A stretch of 64,000 bases of DNA from NCBI RefSeq assembly GCF_024584805.1, contig NZ_CP075715.1, forward strand, positions 1,662,001 through 1,726,000, given 5' to 3'. A program made the translations under genes and the position numbers. The notes below the pieces were generated by a model. It ran no database searches and was not told the origin of the DNA. It saw nothing but the letters and a program-made list of their open reading frames with translations. This document shows, piece by piece, positions 1-8,251 of the stretch. The DNA comes from Streptomyces sp. FIT100. Lineage in GTDB: Bacteria; Actinomycetota; Actinomycetes; Streptomycetales; Streptomycetaceae. The first letter of the stretch is position 1. Each line of letters opens with the position of its first letter.

Positions 1-1078
1 TGCGGAAGGCCGAGCCGATGCGGCCCAGCATCCCGTCGGGGCTGCGCTCCTGCATCAGCGTCACCTGATTGGCGTTCCACACCAGCCCCATGAAGCCGAA
101 CAGCGCCATCGCCGCGACGGTCGCCCACAGCTCGCGGACCGTCCCCATGGCGAGGAGGCAGCCGGTCTGCACACACCCGGCGAGGAACACGCTGCGTATC
201 CGGCCCGTCCGCTCGGCCAGCCGCCGGGCGAGGATGCCTCCGGCGACGGCGCCCGCGCCGTACGCCGTCACGGCCGCGGCATAGCCGCCGTTGCCCGCGT
301 CCAGCCAGCCGGTGACATGCAGGACGAGGGTGGCGATGAGGGCGCCCATGCCGATGTTGCAAAGGGTGGTCGCCGTGCACAGCGACCGCAGCGTCCGGTC
401 GCGCCACAGGGCCCGGACGCCCTCGGCGATCTCCGCCCGCAGGGTGGACCCGGTCTTGCGGCGCTGCCGCTCGGGGCCCGCCGCCGGCAGCGACGCCACC
501 AGCAGCGCCGCCAGCACATAGGTCGCCGCGTCCGCCGCGTACGGCACGGCGGCGCCCGCGACGAGCAGCACGGGCACGAGGGGGCCCGCCAGGAAGGTGC
601 CGGCCAGCTGCTGTCCGGTCTGGAGCCGGGCGTTGGCACTGCCGAGCGACCCGGCGGGCACCAGGGACGGCAGGAGAGCCGTCGCGGCGTTGTCGAAGAG
701 GGTCTGGAGCGTGGTGAGCGCGAAGGCCACGGCCATCAGAAGGGCGACCGAGGCGTGGCCGAGCGCGACGGCGAGCGCGAACGCGGCCATCAGCGCGCCC
801 CGCACCAGGTCGACGGCCCACATCGCCCGCCGCTGGTCGACGCGGTCGGCCACCGCCCCGCCCAGCAGCCCGAAGAGCAGCCAGGGCAGATGGCCGCAGG
901 CGGTCACCGAGGCGATGAGCAGCGGATCATCGGTGAGCGACGCGGCGAGCAGCGGCATGGCGGCCGTGCGCAGCGAGTCGCCGAGCTTCGACACGACCGC
1001 CGCCGCCCACAGCCGCCCGAATCCGCCCCGCCAGGCGGGTGTTGCCGATGCGGTGCCCACTGCCTCCGCTGCTGCCAC
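1..1078 (-). CDS. MFS exporter, C-terminal part missing (runs off window start)
   Basis: Integral membrane transporter of the major facilitator superfamily, of the drug/enterobactin-exporter type (MFS_3-like). About 359 codons are visible; the C-terminus lies beyond base 1. The reading frame shows repeated hydrophobic helices and the loop GGAVADRVDQRR, matching the conserved G-x-x-x-D-R motif between helices 2 and 3 of MFS proteins, plus LPSLVPAGSLGSANA, typical of this subgroup. I chose the GTG at 1078 because GAGGGGG lies just upstream on the coding strand; a GTG at 1114 has no comparable ribosome-binding site. The substrate cannot be read from sequence. It is convergent with nothing visible and shares its upstream gap with the end of the SIS gene. 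Confidence 0.8.
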   Translation of the reverse strand, partial: MAAAEAVGTASATPAWRGGFGRLWAAAVVSKLGDSLRTAAMPLLAASLTDDPLLIASVTACGHLPWLLFGLLGGAVADRVDQRRAMWAVDLVRGALMAAFALAVALGHASVALLMAVAFALTTLQTLFDNAATALLPSLVPAGSLGSANARLQTGQQLAGTFLAGPLVPVLLVAGAAVPYAADAATYVLAALLVASLPAAGPERQRRKTGSTLRAEIAEGVRALWRDRTLRSLCTATTLCNIGMGALIATLVLHVTGWLDAGNGGYAAAVTAYGAGAVAGGILARRLAERTGRIRSVFLAGCVQTGCLLAMGTVRELWATVAAMALFGFMGLVWNANQVTLMQERSPDGMLGRIGSAFR

Positions 1079-1185
1079 GGCGCCCCCTCGGATCGTCGAT
1101 CGTCCACCGCTCACGACCGTAGGGGGCACCACTGACAACGGCGCGGGGCACGGGGCCTGATCCGGGCGGCAGGCCCTGGCCGGGA

Positions 1186-1968
1186 TCAGTGTCCGCCGCG
1201 GTGCAGCCGCCCCTCGTAGCGGGCTTCGAGCACGGCGTTCCGGTCGTATCCGCCGGGCACGTTGGCGGAGATGTACACGGGGGGTTCGTGGCCCTCGGCG
1301 ATGAGCAGGGCGACGGCCTCGGCGACGGTCATCTGGACGAGGAGCGAGGAGGTGAGCGTGGAGACCCCGCACAGGCCGCCGCCGTGGGGCAGCGGGAGGA
1401 GCGCGTCGCCGGTGGGCGCGCAGTTGTCGAGCACGGCGTCGGCGAGGTCGGCGAGCCGCTTGCCGCTGCTGTGCAGCGCGGGCACGGAGTTGGTGTGTTC
1501 CAGGGAGGTGAGGGCGATCAGCCGGTGGCCGGCGCTCTTCACATGGAGCGCCATGTCGACGATCGAGTTGTTGACGCCCGAGTTGGAGATGATCACGAAC
1601 ACGTCCTGGGGCCGCGGGGTGGCCAGGGCGTAGAGCCGTGCCGCAAGCCCCGGCGAGCGCTCCAGCAGCGGGTCGTCGAGGACCGAGCGGTCCTCTCCGC
1701 CGCGGAGCACGAGGTCGGCGAGGGACATCCGGCTGGTGGGCACGAGCCCGCCGGCCCGGCCCGCGATCTCCAGTGCGGCGGCCTGCGAGTGACCGGTGCC
1801 GAAGGCGTGGACGACGCCGTCCGCGGCGACGCAGTCCGCGACGAACCGGGCAGCCGCCGCGACGGAGTCCTTGTTGGCGGCGACCGCCCGCTCGAAGGCC
1901 AGGCGTCCTTGCTCGACGAAGAGGTCGGCGCCGAGCTGCGCGTGCGGGCTGTGCTGCGACTGAGGCAT
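1186..1968 (-). CDS. SIS-domain phosphosugar-binding protein
   Basis: A 260-residue sugar isomerase (SIS) domain protein, probably binding or isomerising a phosphorylated amino sugar in the cytoplasm. Visible SIS signatures are the loop GTGHSQ (about residues 57-62) and SNSGVN (129-134), the phosphate-binding Ser/Thr-rich turns of the fold. The start is the ATG at 1968, preceded by GGGAG at a good distance; an upstream GTG at 1989 is less likely. It lies about 100 bp downstream of, and on the same strand as, the sugar kinase gene, with the RpiR regulator divergent beyond that, so an amino-sugar salvage role is inferred. The substrate is unknown. Confidence 0.85.
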   Translation of the reverse strand: MPQSQHSPHAQLGADLFVEQGRLAFERAVAANKDSVAAAARFVADCVAADGVVHAFGTGHSQAAALEIAGRAGGLVPTSRMSLADLVLRGGEDRSVLDDPLLERSPGLAARLYALATPRPQDVFVIISNSGVNNSIVDMALHVKSAGHRLIALTSLEHTNSVPALHSSGKRLADLADAVLDNCAPTGDALLPLPHGGGLCGVSTLTSSLLVQMTVAEAVALLIAEGHEPPVYISANVPGGYDRNAVLEARYEGRLHRGGH

Positions 1969-2017
1969 GGAGGAGCTCCCAAGGGTCACCGACGACGGGC
2001 CGACTGCTCACGTGAAT

Positions 2018-2032
2018 TGATGATTCGCATCA
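2018..2032. promoter_or_regulatory. palindrome upstream of the SIS gene, candidate regulator site
   Basis: The sequence TGATG-ATTCG-CATCA is a 15-bp inverted repeat in the gap between the kinase and the SIS gene. A 7-base half-site (GATGCGA on the minus strand) recurs at 3047-3053 in the kinase/RpiR divergent gap. Binding by the neighbouring RpiR protein is inference only. Confidence 0.4.
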
Positions 2033-2070
2033 GATCTCAACTCGCGGCTCAATGAATCAGCCCCAGCCAC

Positions 2071-3042
2071 TCACGTCAAGAGCCGGGCGAGCTCCACCGC
2101 CCCGGCCGTGCCGTCCGGCACCGGCTCGGGCCGCAGCCCCGACTCCCCGGTGCGCGCCGCCAGTCGCTCCAGCAGCGGCCCGTGCGGTCCGAGCAGTCCA
2201 CCGGTGGTGACCAGCGGCTCTCCGGGGCGGGGGGCCAACGCGCGCACCGTGGCGGCCAGTTCGTCGGCGGCGCGGTCCAGCAGGGCGCCGGCCACCCGGT
2301 CCCCCGCCGCGCCGGCCGCCGTCACGAAGGGGCTGAGCGCCGCGAGCCGCACCGGGGAGCCCGTGAAGGCGTGTCCGATGAGGCGCTCCCGGAGCGCCCT
2401 GCGACCGGCCCAGGACTCCGGCGTCCCCTCCTCGTACCCCAGGCAGTGTGCGAGCAGCGACTCCACCAGCGCGGTCCCCGGCCCGCGCCCGTCGAGCGCC
2501 CTCAGCACCGCGGTCAGCGCCTCGCGGCCCAGCCAGAACCCGCTGCCCGCGTCACCCAGCAGCCAGCCGTCCCCGTCGGCCGTGCGCACCGCCCGGCGGC
2601 CCGCCACGCGCGCGGCGACCGCACCGGTCCCGGCGATCACGACGAGCCCGTCGGCGGGAGCCCCCCGTCCCGAGGCGAAGGCGACGTCCACGTCTCCGTA
2701 CACCTCCAGCGCCGCCGGCGACGCACCCACCGCGCCGAGCGCGTCGCCGAGGCAGCGGACGGCGAGTTCGAGCCCCCTGCCGGAACCTCCGTCGACCGCT
2801 CCGCCGGCGAAGCCGCCCACGACGGCCGCGACCGATCCGCCGAGCCCGGGCGGCACGGCAGCGGCGAGAGCGGTGGTGAGATGGCGGGTGAGGGCATCGC
2901 GCTCGACGCTGAGCGCGTTGCCGGGACCGCCCGTGCCCTCACCGACGACGGCACCGCTGTGCGCCTCCGCCGCGCGTGCCCGGACCCGGGTGCCGCCCGC
3001 GTCGACGCCGATGACCAGGACCTGGCTGAGAGAATCCGTCAT
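2071..3042 (-). CDS. N-acetylglucosamine kinase-type protein (BadF/BadG/BcrA/BcrD ATPase family)
   Basis: A 323-residue actin-fold sugar kinase. The N-terminal phosphate-1 loop reads IGVDAGGTRVR (about residues 11-21), and the central loop VIAGTGAVAAR matches the phosphate-2/adenosine region of eukaryotic-type GlcNAc kinases and the BadF family. It should phosphorylate an amino sugar, most likely N-acetylglucosamine, in the cytoplasm. Its neighbours, a SIS protein downstream and a divergent RpiR-SIS regulator, support an amino-sugar catabolic or cell-wall recycling unit. The start is the ATG at 3042. Length is normal for the family. The substrate is inferred from family and context, not from a diagnostic residue. 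Confidence 0.8.
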   Translation of the reverse strand: MTDSLSQVLVIGVDAGGTRVRARAAEAHSGAVVGEGTGGPGNALSVERDALTRHLTTALAAAVPPGLGGSVAAVVGGFAGGAVDGGSGRGLELAVRCLGDALGAVGASPAALEVYGDVDVAFASGRGAPADGLVVIAGTGAVAARVAGRRAVRTADGDGWLLGDAGSGFWLGREALTAVLRALDGRGPGTALVESLLAHCLGYEEGTPESWAGRRALRERLIGHAFTGSPVRLAALSPFVTAAGAAGDRVAGALLDRAADELAATVRALAPRPGEPLVTTGGLLGPHGPLLERLAARTGESGLRPEPVPDGTAGAVELARLLT

Positions 3043-3132
3043 GAGGTCGCATCGTGGTTGATAGATTCACCGAGGACAAGCCCCCTCCGGGGCCGGCACC
3101 CCGAACGCCGAGCACGGCAGAGACGAGCCGCC

Positions 3133-3993
3133 ATGATCACCGCGCTGATCCGCTCCGAGCTGCCGCGGATGACGGGCTCCCTGCGCAGGGTCGGCGAGCA
3201 CGTCCTGGCCGACCCCCCGGGGGTCACCTCCGTCTCCGCCGCCGAGCTCGGCCGCAGGACCGGCACGTCCCAGGCGTCCGTGACCCGCTTCTGCCGGGCG
3301 CTCGGCCTGGACTCGTACCAGCACCTGCTGCTGGAGCTCGCCAAGGAGCAGGGCGGCCGGGCCTCCGACGAGCGCCCGCTCGGTCCCGGAATCGGCCCGG
3401 ACGACCCCCTGGACCACGTCGTGGCGGTCGTCGCCCAGGCCGATCTCCAGGCCCTGAGGCAGACCGCGGAGAGCCTCGACCGGGACGCCCTGGAACGTGC
3501 CGCGCGGGCCGTCGCCCGCGCCCGCCGCGTCGATGTCTACGGAGTGGGCGCCTCCGGCATCGTGGCGCGCGAGACGGAGGCCCGGCTGTTCGGTATCGGA
3601 TGCGCCGCCCGGAGCTGGACCGAGGTGCATGCGGCGGAGACCTCCGCGGCCCTTCTGACGCCCGCCGACACGGTCGTGGCCCTGTCCCATTCCGGGACCA
3701 CCCGCGAGGTCCTCAGCCCGCTCCAGCTCGCCGCCGAGCGGGGCGCCACGACCGTGGCCGTCACGGGCGATCCGCGCTCGCCCATCGCCGCCGCCGCGTC
3801 GGTCCATCTCACCTCGACGTCGGCGGAGACCAGCTTCCGGCGCGGTGGCTTCGGCACCCGGCACTCGGTCCTGCTGATCCTCGACTGCCTCTTCGCACGG
3901 GTGGCCCAGCTGACCTACCAACGGGCCACCGCCTCGCTCGCGTTGACCGCCCACATCGGCGAGGCGCACGCCGTACGCACACGGCGCCGCTGA
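3133..3993 (+). CDS. RpiR-family transcriptional regulator (HTH plus SIS)
   Basis: A 286-residue regulator. The first 75 or so residues form the RpiR helix-turn-helix (ELGRRTGTSQASVTRFCRAL), and residues about 110-250 a SIS sugar-phosphate sensor with YGVGASG, LSHSGTTREVL and VTGDPRSPIA. It is transcribed divergently from the GlcNAc-type kinase with a gap of 90 bp, so it probably controls that kinase and the SIS gene in response to a phosphosugar. The start is the ATG at 3133 preceded by a weak GACGAG; the frame stays open far upstream, but that part has no family similarity and overlaps the kinase antisense. A strong hairpin terminator follows. Confidence 0.88.
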   Translation: MITALIRSELPRMTGSLRRVGEHVLADPPGVTSVSAAELGRRTGTSQASVTRFCRALGLDSYQHLLLELAKEQGGRASDERPLGPGIGPDDPLDHVVAVVAQADLQALRQTAESLDRDALERAARAVARARRVDVYGVGASGIVARETEARLFGIGCAARSWTEVHAAETSAALLTPADTVVALSHSGTTREVLSPLQLAAERGATTVAVTGDPRSPIAAAASVHLTSTSAETSFRRGGFGTRHSVLLILDCLFARVAQLTYQRATASLALTAHIGEAHAVRTRRR

Positions 3994-4039
3994 AGCCGCT
4001 GAAGCCGCCGGAGCGGGGCCGTTGGGCGCCGGAACACGT

Positions 4040-4090
4040 CGGGCCCGGTTCGGGCGGGGAACCAGTCGATCCCCGCCCGAACCGGGCCCG
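4040..4090. terminator. bidirectional hairpin terminator
   Basis: A perfect 21-bp inverted repeat (4040-4060 with 4070-4090) with a 9-base loop sits between the convergent ends of the RpiR gene and the rbpA-like gene. It can end both transcripts. Confidence 0.85.
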
Positions 4091-4102
4091 TTGCTCAAAC
4101 GC

Positions 4103-4438
4103 TCAGATCTCGCCCCGGAGCTTGGCGAGCGCCTCGGCGAGGATCGCCTCCCCGTCCGCGTCGCTGCGCCGCTCCCGCACATAGGCCAGGTGCGTCTTGT
4201 ACGGCTCGGTGCGCGGCGGGTCCGGCGGGTTGTCCCGGTCCTGGCCGGCCGGGAACCCGCAGCGCGGGCAGTCCCAGCTGTCGGGAACCTGTGCGTCACT
4301 GGCGAAGCTCGGCTGCGTCTCGTGCCCGTTCGAGCACCAGAAGGAGATGCGGAGACGCGGTGCGGACTCGCCCCGCTCGGCCTCCCCCATCGGCCCCGCT
4401 CCGACCCGGCTTCCCCGGATCGCGTTGCCACTTGCCAC
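4103..4438 (-). CDS. RbpA-family RNA polymerase-binding protein (probable second paralogue)
   Basis: A 111-residue actinobacterial RbpA-like protein, expected to bind RNA polymerase and a housekeeping-type sigma factor. The RbpA zinc core is clear: Cys35, His39, Cys57, Cys60 in FWCSNGHE and WDCPRCG. It is followed by the sigma-interacting helix region YKTHLAYVRERRSDADGEAI. Compared with the canonical RbpA I remember (about 124 residues, N-terminus MSERALRGTRLV, extra basic C-terminal tail), this protein has a different N-terminus (NAIRGSRVGAG) and stops soon after the sigma-interacting domain. It may therefore be the second RbpA-type protein rather than the main one. The GTG start at 4438 has GGGAG eight bases upstream. 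I leave the symbol blank for that reason. Confidence 0.85.
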   Translation of the reverse strand: MASGNAIRGSRVGAGPMGEAERGESAPRLRISFWCSNGHETQPSFASDAQVPDSWDCPRCGFPAGQDRDNPPDPPRTEPYKTHLAYVRERRSDADGEAILAEALAKLRGEI

Positions 4439-4477
4439 GGTCGTAACTCCCTGCGTGATGGTGCTCGAAGATGCCCC

Positions 4478-4505
4478 AGTCTACGTAAGGCCCAACGCGC
4501 GTCCA
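4478..4505 (-). promoter_or_regulatory. possible promoter of the rbpA-like gene
   Basis: On the minus strand TGGACG (-35) and TAGACT (-10) are separated by 16 bases, about 40 nt before the GTG start. The -10 is good, the -35 only partial. No sigma-R-type GGAAT/GTT pair is seen. Confidence 0.4.
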
Positions 4506-4548
4506 GTGATTGGAGTTACACCCCCGCCCCCGGGACGCCCGCGGTGGG

Positions 4549-4785
4549 TCAGATGTCCAGCTTCATGAGCAGACCAAGTACGACAATGCACGCAAACCAC
4601 ATCAGGCCGAGCACGACGGTGATGCGGTCGAGGTTGCGCTCGGCGACCGAGGAGCCGCCGACGGAGGACTGCATGCCACCACCGAACATGTCGGAGAGGC
4701 CGCCGCCCTTCCCCTTGTGCATCAGCACCAGCAGCATCAGCAGCAGGCTGAAGACGATCAGGGCGATCGAGAACCCCATAATCAC
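4549..4785 (-). CDS. secG: preprotein translocase subunit SecG
   Basis: A 78-residue membrane protein of the SecYEG channel. Two hydrophobic segments (about residues 4-22 and 55-73) flank the conserved cytosolic loop HKGKGGGLSDMFGGG, the SecG signature, followed by SSVGGSSVAERNLDRIT. It assists protein export across the cytoplasmic membrane. The start is the GTG at 4785, in frame two codons before an ATG; either could be used. It sits downstream of tpiA, separated by about 140 bp containing a hairpin terminator, which is the usual actinobacterial order. Confidence 0.95.
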   Translation of the reverse strand: MIMGFSIALIVFSLLLMLLVLMHKGKGGGLSDMFGGGMQSSVGGSSVAERNLDRITVVLGLMWFACIVVLGLLMKLDI

Positions 4786-4851
4786 GGCTGGACCAACTTC
4801 CTCGGACGGGACAGGACTGGACTGGACAACGGAACATTATGATCAAGAAAT

Positions 4852-4882
4852 CGGGGGCCGGGCCCGAAAGCCCCGGCCCCCG
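4852..4882 (-). terminator. hairpin terminator after tpiA
   Basis: An 11-bp GC stem (4852-4862 with 4872-4882) lies 45 bp past the tpiA stop and upstream of secG on the same strand. Confidence 0.7.
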
Positions 4883-4926
4883 CAAGGGTACGACGGATCC
4901 GCCCTACGGCCTACTGCGGCCTGCTC

Positions 4927-5718
4927 TCACTGGTCGCGGAAGCGGACGATCTTGACGAACTCGTCGGCGTCCAGCGCCGCCCCGCCGACCAGAGCGCCGT
5001 CCACGTCGGGCTGCGCCATGATCGCGGCGACGTTGCCGGCCTTCACCGAGCCGCCGTACTGGATCCGCACCTTGTCGGCCAGCTCCTGGCTGTAGAGCTC
5101 GGCCAGCCGGCCGCGGATCGCCCCGCAGACCTCCTGGGCGTCCTCGGGGGTGGCCACCTCGCCGGTGCCGATGGCCCAGACGGGCTCGTACGCGATCACG
5201 ATGGTCTCGGCCTGCTCGGCCGGGACGTCCTTCAGACCGCCGTCGACCTGGTTCAGCGTGTACTGCACCTGCTGGCCGGCCTTACGGATGTCCAGGCCCT
5301 CGCCGACGCAGAGGATCGGGGTCATGCCGTGCTTGAAAGCGGCCTTCACCTTGGCGTTGCAGAGCTCGTCCGACTCGGCGTGGTACTGGCGTCGCTCGGA
5401 GTGACCGACCGCCACGTAGGTGCACTTCAGCTTGGACAGCATCAGGCCCGAGATCTCGCCGGTGTAGGCACCGGAGTCGTGCGCCGAGATGTCCTGGGCA
5501 CCGTACTTGATCTTGAGCTTGTCGCCGTCGACCAGGGTCTGCACCGAGCGCAGGTCGGTGAAGGGCGGCAGGACCGCGACCTCGACGGCGTCGTAGTCCT
5601 TGTCGGCGAGGGCGAAGGCGAGCTTCTGGACGTGGGCGATGGCCTCGAGGTGGTTGAGGTTCATCTTCCAGTTGCCCGCCATCAGCGGGGTGCGGCCAGA
5701 AGGGGTGGATGCAGTCAT
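4927..5718 (-). CDS. tpiA: triosephosphate isomerase
   Basis: Interconverts dihydroxyacetone phosphate and glyceraldehyde 3-phosphate in glycolysis. The 263-residue protein has the active-site lysine in NWKMN (Lys18), the catalytic histidine in VGHSERR and the catalytic glutamate in [11 protein letters not shown], with the phosphate-binding end motifs YGGSVKAGN and VGGAAL. I chose the ATG at 5718, 7 bp after the pgk stop; the frame is open further upstream, but that would overlap pgk and adds nothing family-like. It is the last gene of the gap-pgk-tpiA run and is followed by a terminator. Confidence 0.97.
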   Translation of the reverse strand: MTASTPSGRTPLMAGNWKMNLNHLEAIAHVQKLAFALADKDYDAVEVAVLPPFTDLRSVQTLVDGDKLKIKYGAQDISAHDSGAYTGEISGLMLSKLKCTYVAVGHSERRQYHAESDELCNAKVKAAFKHGMTPILCVGEGLDIRKAGQQVQYTLNQVDGGLKDVPAEQAETIVIAYEPVWAIGTGEVATPEDAQEVCGAIRGRLAELYSQELADKVRIQYGGSVKAGNVAAIMAQPDVDGALVGGAALDADEFVKIVRFRDQ

Positions 5719-5725
5719 GGGTAGG

Positions 5726-6946
5726 TCAGTCCTCCAGTGCGGCGAGGCCGGGAAGCGTCTTGCCCTCGAGGTACTCGAGGCTCGCGCCGCCACCGGTCGA
5801 GATGTGGCCGAATGCGTTCTCGTCGAAGCCCAGCGTGCGGACGGCGGCGGCCGAGTCGCCACCGCCGACGACCGTGAACGCCTTGCTCTCCACGAGCGCC
5901 TGGGCGATTTCGCGGGTGCCGCCCGCGTAGTCGGGGTGCTCGAAGACGCCCAGCGGGCCGTTCCAGAACACCGTCTCGGCGTCGGCGACCTTCGACGCGT
6001 ACAGCTCGCGCGTCTTCGGGCCGATGTCGAGGCCCTCCTGATCGGAGGGGATCTTGTCGGCGTCGACCGTGATGTACTCGGCCGGCGCCTTGGTCTTCAG
6101 ATCGGGGAAGTCCGTCGAGGCGAGGACGTCGACCGGCAGCACCAGCTCGACGCCGGTCTTCTCGGCGCGCTCCATGTACTCGGTCACGACCGGGATCTGG
6201 TCCTCCTGGAGGAGCGAGATGCCGACCTCGTACCCCTTGGCCTTGAGGAAGGTGTAGGCCATACCGCCGCCGATCAGCAGGCGGTCGGCCTTGCCGAGCA
6301 GCTCGTCGATGACGGCGAGCTTGTCGGAGACCTTGGCACCGCCGAGGACGACCACGTACGGCCGCTTGACGTCCTCGGTGAGCTTCTTCAGGACGCCGAC
6401 CTCGGTGGTGATCAGATAGCCGGCGGCGTGCGGCAGCCGGGCCGGGAGGTCGTACACCGAGGCGTGCTTGCGGTGGACGGCACCGAAGCCGTCGCCGACG
6501 TACACATCGGCGAGGGCGGCGAGCTGGTCGGCGAAAGCGCCGCGCTCCGCGTCGTCCTTGGCCGTCTCACCGGCGTTGAAGCGGAGGTTCTCGAGGACGG
6601 CGACGCCGCCGTCGGCGAGCCCGTCCACGGTCGCACGGGCCGAGTCGCCGACCGTGTCGGTCGCGAACGCCACTTCACCGGAAGGGCCTTCGAGCAGTTC
6701 ACCGAGGCGCGCGGCGGCCGGGGCGAGCGAGAAGGCCGGGTCCGGGGCGCCCTTGGGACGGCCCAGGTGCGAGGCGACGATGACCCGGGCGCCCGCGTCG
6801 GCGAGGGCCTTCACGGTCGGCAGCACGGCGCGGATACGGCCGTCGTCGGTGATCGTCGTGCCGTCGAGCGGCACGTTGAGGTCGGCGCGGACGAAGACCC
6901 GCTTGCCGGCGACGCCTTCGGCGAGAAGTTCGTCGATCGTCTTCAT
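5726..6946 (-). CDS. pgk: phosphoglycerate kinase
   Basis: Transfers a phosphate between 1,3-bisphosphoglycerate and ADP in glycolysis. The protein is 406 residues, normal length. The N-terminal substrate motif [11 protein letters not shown], the basic patch SHLGRPKG and the C-terminal nucleotide-binding GGGDSAAA and [13 protein letters not shown] are all intact. It starts at the ATG at 6946 and is separated from gap by 110 bp and from tpiA by 7 bp, so pgk and tpiA are surely co-transcribed and gap may join by read-through. Confidence 0.97.
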   Translation of the reverse strand: MKTIDELLAEGVAGKRVFVRADLNVPLDGTTITDDGRIRAVLPTVKALADAGARVIVASHLGRPKGAPDPAFSLAPAAARLGELLEGPSGEVAFATDTVGDSARATVDGLADGGVAVLENLRFNAGETAKDDAERGAFADQLAALADVYVGDGFGAVHRKHASVYDLPARLPHAAGYLITTEVGVLKKLTEDVKRPYVVVLGGAKVSDKLAVIDELLGKADRLLIGGGMAYTFLKAKGYEVGISLLQEDQIPVVTEYMERAEKTGVELVLPVDVLASTDFPDLKTKAPAEYITVDADKIPSDQEGLDIGPKTRELYASKVADAETVFWNGPLGVFEHPDYAGGTREIAQALVESKAFTVVGGGDSAAAVRTLGFDENAFGHISTGGGASLEYLEGKTLPGLAALED

Positions 6947-7056
6947 GGGTGAGGTCTCCTAGGGAGGTCGTCGGGGACAAGCGTCAGGGCCCGGACGGCG
7001 CGTCCTCGCGCCGCCCGAGCCCCGCTGCTCACATCGAGGTGCCTACCGGCCGGAGA

Positions 7057-8076
<1,020 letters not shown>

Positions 8077-8106
8077 TTAGGTACGCCGGTTTCGACGCCG
8101 GCGAGT

Positions 8107-8112
8107 TTTATA
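8107..8112 (-). promoter_or_regulatory. possible -10 of the gap promoter
   Basis: TATAAA lies on the minus strand about 45 nt before the gap start codon, an AT-rich island unusual in this DNA. No convincing TTGAC-type -35 was found at 16-18 bp, so it is tentative. Confidence 0.35.
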
Positions 8113-8184
8113 GGGATGTCCCCGACCGCCTACGACCCTACCTCCCCAGGGTGCCCGAAGTGACATCGAACGGCCCAGGACGCG

Positions 8185-8228
8185 GCGGGGCGACCCGTAC
8201 CCCCCAGTAGGAGTACGAGCCGCCCCGC
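8185..8228 (-). terminator. hairpin terminator after the M14 carboxypeptidase gene
   Basis: GCGGGGCG pairs with CGCCCCGC, with a second short paired block (CGTAC/GTACG) nearer the loop, 25 bp past the peptidase stop and before gap. Confidence 0.6.
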
Positions 8229-8251
8229 GCTCACCTGATCAGGCCAGGTGA

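Noticed and set aside
2182..3132. An N-terminal extension of the RpiR gene back to 2182
   Set aside because: It would overlap the kinase antisense, and the RpiR domain begins at the ATG at 3133.
4440..4548. A sigma-R (GGAAT-N18-GTT) promoter before the rbpA-like gene
   Set aside because: Canonical rbpA is oxidant-controlled in Streptomyces, so I looked, but neither block is present at the right spacing.
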